From assembly GCA_964493095.1 (NCBI GenBank), contig CAZBNG010000044.1, positions 1-16,867 on the forward strand: a stretch of 16,867 nt of DNA. Reading direction: 5' to 3'. This stretch comes from CAYXSX01 sp964493095. GTDB lineage: Bacteria > Pseudomonadota > Alphaproteobacteria > Micavibrionales > Micavibrionaceae. The notes under the pieces were generated by a model. It saw only the letters and a program-made list of their open reading frames with translations, did no database searches and was not told the origin of the DNA. Shown piece by piece: positions 12,721-16,867 of this stretch (positions are counted from its first letter, which is position 1; every line of letters starts with the position of its first letter). The position numbers and the translations under genes are program-made.

Positions 12721-14628
12721 GTGGTTACAATTGCGGCCGATATCGGCTTTCATATGTGGTTTGTTCTGGTGCTTACCGTTGTGGCGGTTTTTCTGTTTGT
12801 GCGCGAAAGGGCGCCTCTGGAGATTACAAGCGTCACTTTGCTTACGGTTTTGCTGATTTTCGGGCAGGTTTTCCCGATCCCCGGTGAGAACGGCGTTAAC
12901 CAGCTAAGCCCTGCCTCTTTACTGGCCGGTTTTTCCAATCCGTCCCTGATTGCGGTTCTGGCGTTGCTGGTTATGGGGCAGGCGATTATTCACAGTGACG
13001 CGCTTAAAGTCGTCACCAATGTATTCATGGCGCAGTCGCGGCGTTTCGCATGGATTTCGGTGATAGGAATCCTTGCCTTTATTATGCTGATGAGCGCGTT
13101 TCTCAATAATACGCCGCTTGTTATTATTGCCATTCCGATTGTGCAGGCGCTCGCCGCTTCGACGGGAGTTTCCGACAGCAGGCTTATGATCCCGCTTAGT
13201 TATGTCGCCATTCTGGGCGGCATGATGACGCTGATCGGTTCTTCGACGAACCTTCTTGTTTCCAGTACCATGGTCGATCTCGGGTACAAGCCGCTGCAGT
13301 TTTTCGATTTTATCGTTCCCGGTTCCATGCTGGCGGCGGCCGGTTTCGTCTACGTACTTTTGGTTTTGCCGCGTATTTTGCCAGACCGTATGCGGATGGC
13401 CCGCGGGCTTGTCGATAACGAAAAAGAGTTCGTGGCGGAAATGGACATTACCGCCGACAGCAAGCTGATCGGCATGGAATGCCAGCAAGGGCAGTTCCCG
13501 GAGCTGTATAATTTAAACGTGAAATTGATACAGCGCGGAGGGCACCTGATATTGCCGCCTTTCGAGGGATATAAAATCGAGGCGGGGGATATTCTGATCG
13601 TTGCGGCTTCTCGTGAGGCGCTTACGGAAATTTTGTCCAAGTATCCCGGTTTCCTGCTTTCCGAAGAAGAGGAAGCCATTTTGGAGCGGCAGGCGCAAAA
13701 CGATGAGGAGAAGGACGGCGGGGGACCGAAATCGGAAGCGCGAAGCGCGGAAACGAGGGTTTTGGCGGAGATTATGATCACCCCCGCTTCAAGGATGCTG
13801 GACATGACTCTGGATCATGCGAATTTCCAGCGGCAGTTCGGCACGATCGTTTTGGGAATTCAGCGCCGCGCGCGGGTTGTACGCAGGCGGCTGGGGCGCA
13901 TCCGGCTGGAGCCGGGCGACGTCCTGCTTGTGGCGGGTGAGCGCAGCAAGGTCGATGCGTTGCGCGATAACAGCGATTTTATCGTGCTGTCCGGGTCCAA
14001 ACGCGATATGCCGGTGCCGCGCAAGGCGCCGCTGGCGGCTGGGATTTTCCTGGGCGTCATCCTGGTGGCGGCGTTCAATATCCTGTCAATTCCGGTCGCG
14101 GCGATTGCCGGGGCCGTTCTGATGATTATTACCGGGTGTCTGAATATCCGCCAGGCGACGCGCGCGATCGACCGCAAGATATTTATTCTGGTCGGTTCGA
14201 TGCTTGCCCTGGGAACGGCGATGCAGGTGACGGGCGGCGCGCAGTTTGTTGCCAATGCTATCTTGCACCTTCCGTTTGCGGATACGCCTTTGGTGATCGT
14301 CTCCATTCTCTTTATTCTCGTCGCGGTTTCGACCAACATCCTGACCAACAACGCCTGCGCCATTTTGTTTACGCCCATTGCAATGAACATTGCGGCCAAC
14401 CTGCCGGGCACCGAGGATCTGCATATCAATCTGCCCTATATGTTTGCAATCACCATTATTTTTGCCGCGAACTGTTCGTTTGCCTCTCCCATCGGTTACC
14501 AGACCAACCTTCTGGTTATGGGGCCGGGGCACTACAGGTTCAGGGATTTCCTGAAGGCCGGCGTGCCGCTTGTCCTGATTATGTGGGGCTGTTTTACCGC
14601 AATGGCCAAATATTATTTCGGGCTTTGA
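12721..14628 (+). CDS. SLC13/DASS-type ion-coupled anion transporter with two RCK_C domains
   Basis: 635 aa inner-membrane protein of the ion-transporter superfamily. The N-terminal membrane half (to about 222) carries NNTPLV (129-134) and SSTNLL (174-179). Two soluble RCK_C (TrkA-C) domains lie at about 237-312 and 342-425, joined by an acidic linker. The C-terminal membrane half (437-635) carries the matching TNILTNNAC (538-546) and SPIGYQTNLL (589-598). This inverted-repeat layout with paired Asn/Thr/Ser loops is the substrate and sodium site of the family. Relatives with RCK_C domains are often annotated for sulfate; the substrate cannot be read here. The start is GTG with AAAGGTGA 7 bases upstream, 41 bases after lptD. 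Its 3' end overlaps the opposite gene by 16 bases. Confidence 0.88.
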   Translation: MVTIAADIGFHMWFVLVLTVVAVFLFVRERAPLEITSVTLLTVLLIFGQVFPIPGENGVNQLSPASLLAGFSNPSLIAVLALLVMGQAIIHSDALKVVTNVFMAQSRRFAWISVIGILAFIMLMSAFLNNTPLVIIAIPIVQALAASTGVSDSRLMIPLSYVAILGGMMTLIGSSTNLLVSSTMVDLGYKPLQFFDFIVPGSMLAAAGFVYVLLVLPRILPDRMRMARGLVDNEKEFVAEMDITADSKLIGMECQQGQFPELYNLNVKLIQRGGHLILPPFEGYKIEAGDILIVAASREALTEILSKYPGFLLSEEEEAILERQAQNDEEKDGGGPKSEARSAETRVLAEIMITPASRMLDMTLDHANFQRQFGTIVLGIQRRARVVRRRLGRIRLEPGDVLLVAGERSKVDALRDNSDFIVLSGSKRDMPVPRKAPLAAGIFLGVILVAAFNILSIPVAAIAGAVLMIITGCLNIRQATRAIDRKIFILVGSMLALGTAMQVTGGAQFVANAILHLPFADTPLVIVSILFILVAVSTNILTNNACAILFTPIAMNIAANLPGTEDLHINLPYMFAITIIFAANCSFASPIGYQTNLLVMGPGHYRFRDFLKAGVPLVLIMWGCFTAMAKYYFGL

Positions 14629-16559
14629 GGTTTCATCATATTTTCGAATATGGCGGGCAGGGATGCCTTGAATTTCAGGTCGATCGCCACCGGGCGGTCG
14701 TTGAACAGGCCGGGATTTTTGCCCTGCGCGCTTAAAATCACATCGACTTCGTCATCAACCGGTCCGCTTAATTTGATTTCAAAATTATCGTAGTGATAGT
14801 TTTTCAGGGCCTCCAGCACGACCTCATAACGCAAATCGTCACCCTTGAGAAAAGCCGGAATTTTCTTTGGCGCAAATTTTATGATGCCCCCGTTCATGGA
14901 GGAAAGAACGCCGTCTTTTATGACGGTTCTCCCTTTTTCCACGGCCAGCGGCAGGGTCCCTTTCATTTGCCCGGTAATAAGAACGCCTTTTTTATTCAGG
15001 GCGTCGGAAAGTTGCTGAAGATTAACAGAGGTTATATTGACTGTTGCCTCGCCGTTATCGGGAGCTTTCGCCTCCAGCATTCCGTCGAAAATTTCCCATT
15101 TCGCGTCCCGGATAACGGGCGCGCTTCCCAGTTTGTGCGATATCAGGGCCGTACCTTTTTGCTTTATTTTTCCGTCCAGGGGAAGGTTGAACCCGGCTTC
15201 GGCGGGTTTTTGCGTCTCGGGCGCCTGCAGGCCGGAATAGGGGAGAGTAACGCGCACGTCTTCAAAGCGCAGATTGCCAAAGCGCCATTCCCCGTCGGTG
15301 ATTTTCAGGGTCATGTCGCCCTTGATCTCGGGATAGGCCGCGTCATCGTCCGGCGGTGCGGGGGCTTGGGTGAAGTTTCCCGATAATGTCGCGTTGCCGC
15401 GCCTGAGAATATCGCCCATGTTTTCAAGGAAGGCCGGGGGCATGGTAAATTTCCCCGATATGCTTCCGTCCTGAGCCTTTTTGAATGTCCCTTTTGCTTC
15501 GATGCTTTGGCCCGCGTCCGTAACTTCGAATTCTATGCTGCCGTCATCGAGCAATTTATACATAAGCGTGGGGGCGGCAACGTGTTCAAGCCAGGCCGGC
15601 GTTTTTTTAAACAGCCGCATACCGTGCCGGGCCAGATAGTCCAGCAGTCTGGCCGTATCGGGGGCATAAAGATGGCCGCCCAGCTCTTTTCCCTGTTTAT
15701 CCAGGGCGTAGGAAAGACCCGCTTCTATCTCCTCCTGACCCAGCGCCTTTCCCGCCGCGTACACGTTAAGCGTGGCCGGATATCCGGCTTTCTCCACCGT
15801 AATGTTTACCTGTTGCCACGGTATGCCGTGGATGTTGGCGGCGCCCGCGTTGATCTGGGCGTTTAACGTAGGGTCCACGCCCGGCGCCTGAATATATGTG
15901 GCGTTGCCGGAGGCGCGGGATATTTTTACCGGGGCGAGGTCCCATTTGCCGTCCAGTATCTCGATGTCGATTTGCGCGTTGTCGGCGGCGAACACCTGCC
16001 CGTGCGCCTTGGCGCTGAAAGAAAGCTGCTTTTGCTGCCCCTCCAGTTGCAGGTCGAATATTTTACCGCCGCCTTTCCCAGCGCTCATCTGGCCGTCAAA
16101 ACGGACCATCATGCCGCCGAATTTTTCAGATATCAGGTCGATTTTACCGTTTTTAAATTCCACGCTTGCCGCCGGGAGTTTGAAAATTTTGGCCCATGTT
16201 TTGGCGGCGCTCCACCCGTCTATGGCAATATTGCCGTTATTATCTATCGTTCCGGTCAGGTTCAGGCCGTAAACCGTAAGGCGCGGCAATCCCGGGTTAA
16301 AGCTGTCGAGCCACGAATAGGGAATCTGTATGCGCTGGATGGAGCTAAACCCTTTTTCATCAAGGTCGATATTGGAAAAAAGAAGCGAGCCGTCCTTATA
16401 GCGCGACCGGATATGCTCAAAATTCTGCGCCCCCAGATCGGTCAGCAAAGCGTTGGCGGTTTTTTCCAGACGTGCGGGCAGGGCAATAAAGGCCGTGGCC
16501 GCGGCGGCGGCCCCTAATCCGATGATTATCAGAAATAATAAGATATACCGTATGCGCAT
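14613..16559 (-). CDS. YdbH-family AsmA-like envelope protein
   Basis: 648 aa. It has one N-terminal membrane anchor (5-27, ILLFLIIIGLGAAAAATAFI) and a short cytoplasmic start. The rest is a long periplasmic region of alternating beta-strand sequence, as in AsmA-like proteins (TamB, YhdP, YdbH) that form hydrophobic grooves for lipids. The C-terminal GKNPGLFNDRPVAIDL (613-628) resembles the end of E. coli YdbH, which acts with TamB and YhdP in phospholipid transport to the outer membrane. No YnbE-like lipoprotein partner is visible. It starts 27 bases after the parE stop with no clear ribosome site, so it is probably read from the parE transcript. The family call is moderate, the architecture clear. 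Confidence 0.72.
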   Translation of the reverse strand: MRIRYILLFLIIIGLGAAAAATAFIALPARLEKTANALLTDLGAQNFEHIRSRYKDGSLLFSNIDLDEKGFSSIQRIQIPYSWLDSFNPGLPRLTVYGLNLTGTIDNNGNIAIDGWSAAKTWAKIFKLPAASVEFKNGKIDLISEKFGGMMVRFDGQMSAGKGGGKIFDLQLEGQQKQLSFSAKAHGQVFAADNAQIDIEILDGKWDLAPVKISRASGNATYIQAPGVDPTLNAQINAGAANIHGIPWQQVNITVEKAGYPATLNVYAAGKALGQEEIEAGLSYALDKQGKELGGHLYAPDTARLLDYLARHGMRLFKKTPAWLEHVAAPTLMYKLLDDGSIEFEVTDAGQSIEAKGTFKKAQDGSISGKFTMPPAFLENMGDILRRGNATLSGNFTQAPAPPDDDAAYPEIKGDMTLKITDGEWRFGNLRFEDVRVTLPYSGLQAPETQKPAEAGFNLPLDGKIKQKGTALISHKLGSAPVIRDAKWEIFDGMLEAKAPDNGEATVNITSVNLQQLSDALNKKGVLITGQMKGTLPLAVEKGRTVIKDGVLSSMNGGIIKFAPKKIPAFLKGDDLRYEVVLEALKNYHYDNFEIKLSGPVDDEVDVILSAQGKNPGLFNDRPVAIDLKFKASLPAIFENMMKPQSPK

Positions 16560-16586
16560 TGCGCAAAGACAATAGGCGAGAAAATT

Positions 16587-16867
16587 CTATACGTCTATAT
16601 CCTGTGCGAATTCGGCGTTGTCCTGTATGAATTTAAAACGCGCATCGGCGTTTTTGCCCATCAGGCGATCCACGAGATCGTCCACCTCGTGCAGCGGATT
16701 GGGCGGCGGGTTCTCAAGGTCCGCGCCAAGTTCGGATGTTAGGCCCAGCGCTGCGATGGCATCGGGAAGGGTGACACGGACCAGCGTGCGCGTTTTCGGG
16801 TTCATGGTCGTTTCTTTCAACTGCGCGGCGGGCATTTAGCCAAGCCCATTAAATCGGCGGATAACGA
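16587..16867 (-). CDS. parE: DNA topoisomerase IV subunit B (ParE), C-terminal end, with an in-frame stop
   Basis: Partial: the gene enters from the right edge. AAQLKETTMNPKTRTLVRV and the end LVDRLMGKNADARFKFIQDNAEF are characteristic of the ParE C-terminus, where the Toprim domain ends. ParE is the ATPase subunit that, with ParC, unlinks daughter chromosomes. At 16836-16838 the frame has TAA exactly where the invariant Glu of RFKGLGEM is expected; the preceding residues read RRFNGLG, also with Lys changed to Asn. Translation from ATG 16835 alone would give a meaningless 82-residue tail. Either the gene is broken or the two bases are errors at a contig edge. The YdbH-like gene follows 27 bases downstream. 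Confidence 0.85.

Noticed and set aside
16587..16835. An independent 82-residue gene starting at ATG 16835
   Set aside because: Its whole length matches the ParE C-terminus, and the residues before the stop continue the ParE motif, so it is a gene fragment.
1..16867. tRNA, rRNA, CRISPR array, prophage or complete insertion sequence
   Set aside because: No tRNA-like fold, no regularly spaced repeats, and no transposase, integrase or phage genes were seen on either strand.

Overview
The window reads as a stretch of chromosome from a Gram-negative alphaproteobacterium. The evidence is the gene order homoserine dehydrogenase - glpX - recJ (an alphaproteobacterial neighbourhood), the alphaproteobacterial style of the LptD and ParE residues, and an LPS-export gene. 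The exact lineage cannot be fixed from the sequence. Both ends cut through genes (hom on the left, parE on the right), so this may be a whole contig, and the right edge may carry sequence errors. The region is almost entirely chromosomal housekeeping; the unusual content lies between genes.

Layout. 1-3734: end of hom, then glpX and recJ on the + strand, with an AT-richer, unrecognised minus-strand gene inserted between them next to a second, diverged copy of the glpX 3' end. 3735-4098: a 364-bp intergenic region holding a promoter and a preQ1-I riboswitch aptamer that is split by a 265-bp MITE-like element. 4099-7095: queC-queD-queE-queF, the route from the GTP-derived pterin to preQ1 (queuosine precursor), followed by a His-rich membrane protein gene; two further unrelated palindromic repeats sit in the queD/queE and queE/queF gaps. 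7096-7257: a two-hairpin palindromic repeat between convergent operons. 7258-8554 (minus): gshB then hisI, overlapping. 8662-14628 (plus): a DEAD-box RNA helicase, lptD, and an SLC13/DASS-type transporter with two RCK_C domains. 14613-16867 (minus): parE (3' end) followed by a YdbH/AsmA-like envelope protein.

Main result. Just upstream of queC, 3780-3806 has the stem-loop of a preQ1-I riboswitch (7-bp P1, loop beginning UCGCAG and ending AC), and 4074-4090 has the matching A-rich tail ending in CAAGG, which overlaps the queC Shine-Dalgarno. Between the two halves lies an element with about 31-bp inverted termini, a TGA target duplication on each side, and two long internal palindromes. Removing the element and one TGA restores a compact aptamer directly in front of queC. 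Its termini are complementary as RNA, so the insertion may fold into a side helix that puts the two riboswitch halves back together. Whether it kills, rewires or is tolerated by the switch is open.

How the genes connect. QueD, QueE, QueC and QueF act in that order to make preQ1, the expected ligand of the upstream aptamer, so the operon would be under product feedback. LptD and the YdbH-like protein both serve the outer membrane. GshB (glutathione) and HisI (histidine) share a transcript that diverges from the helicase through overlapping promoters.
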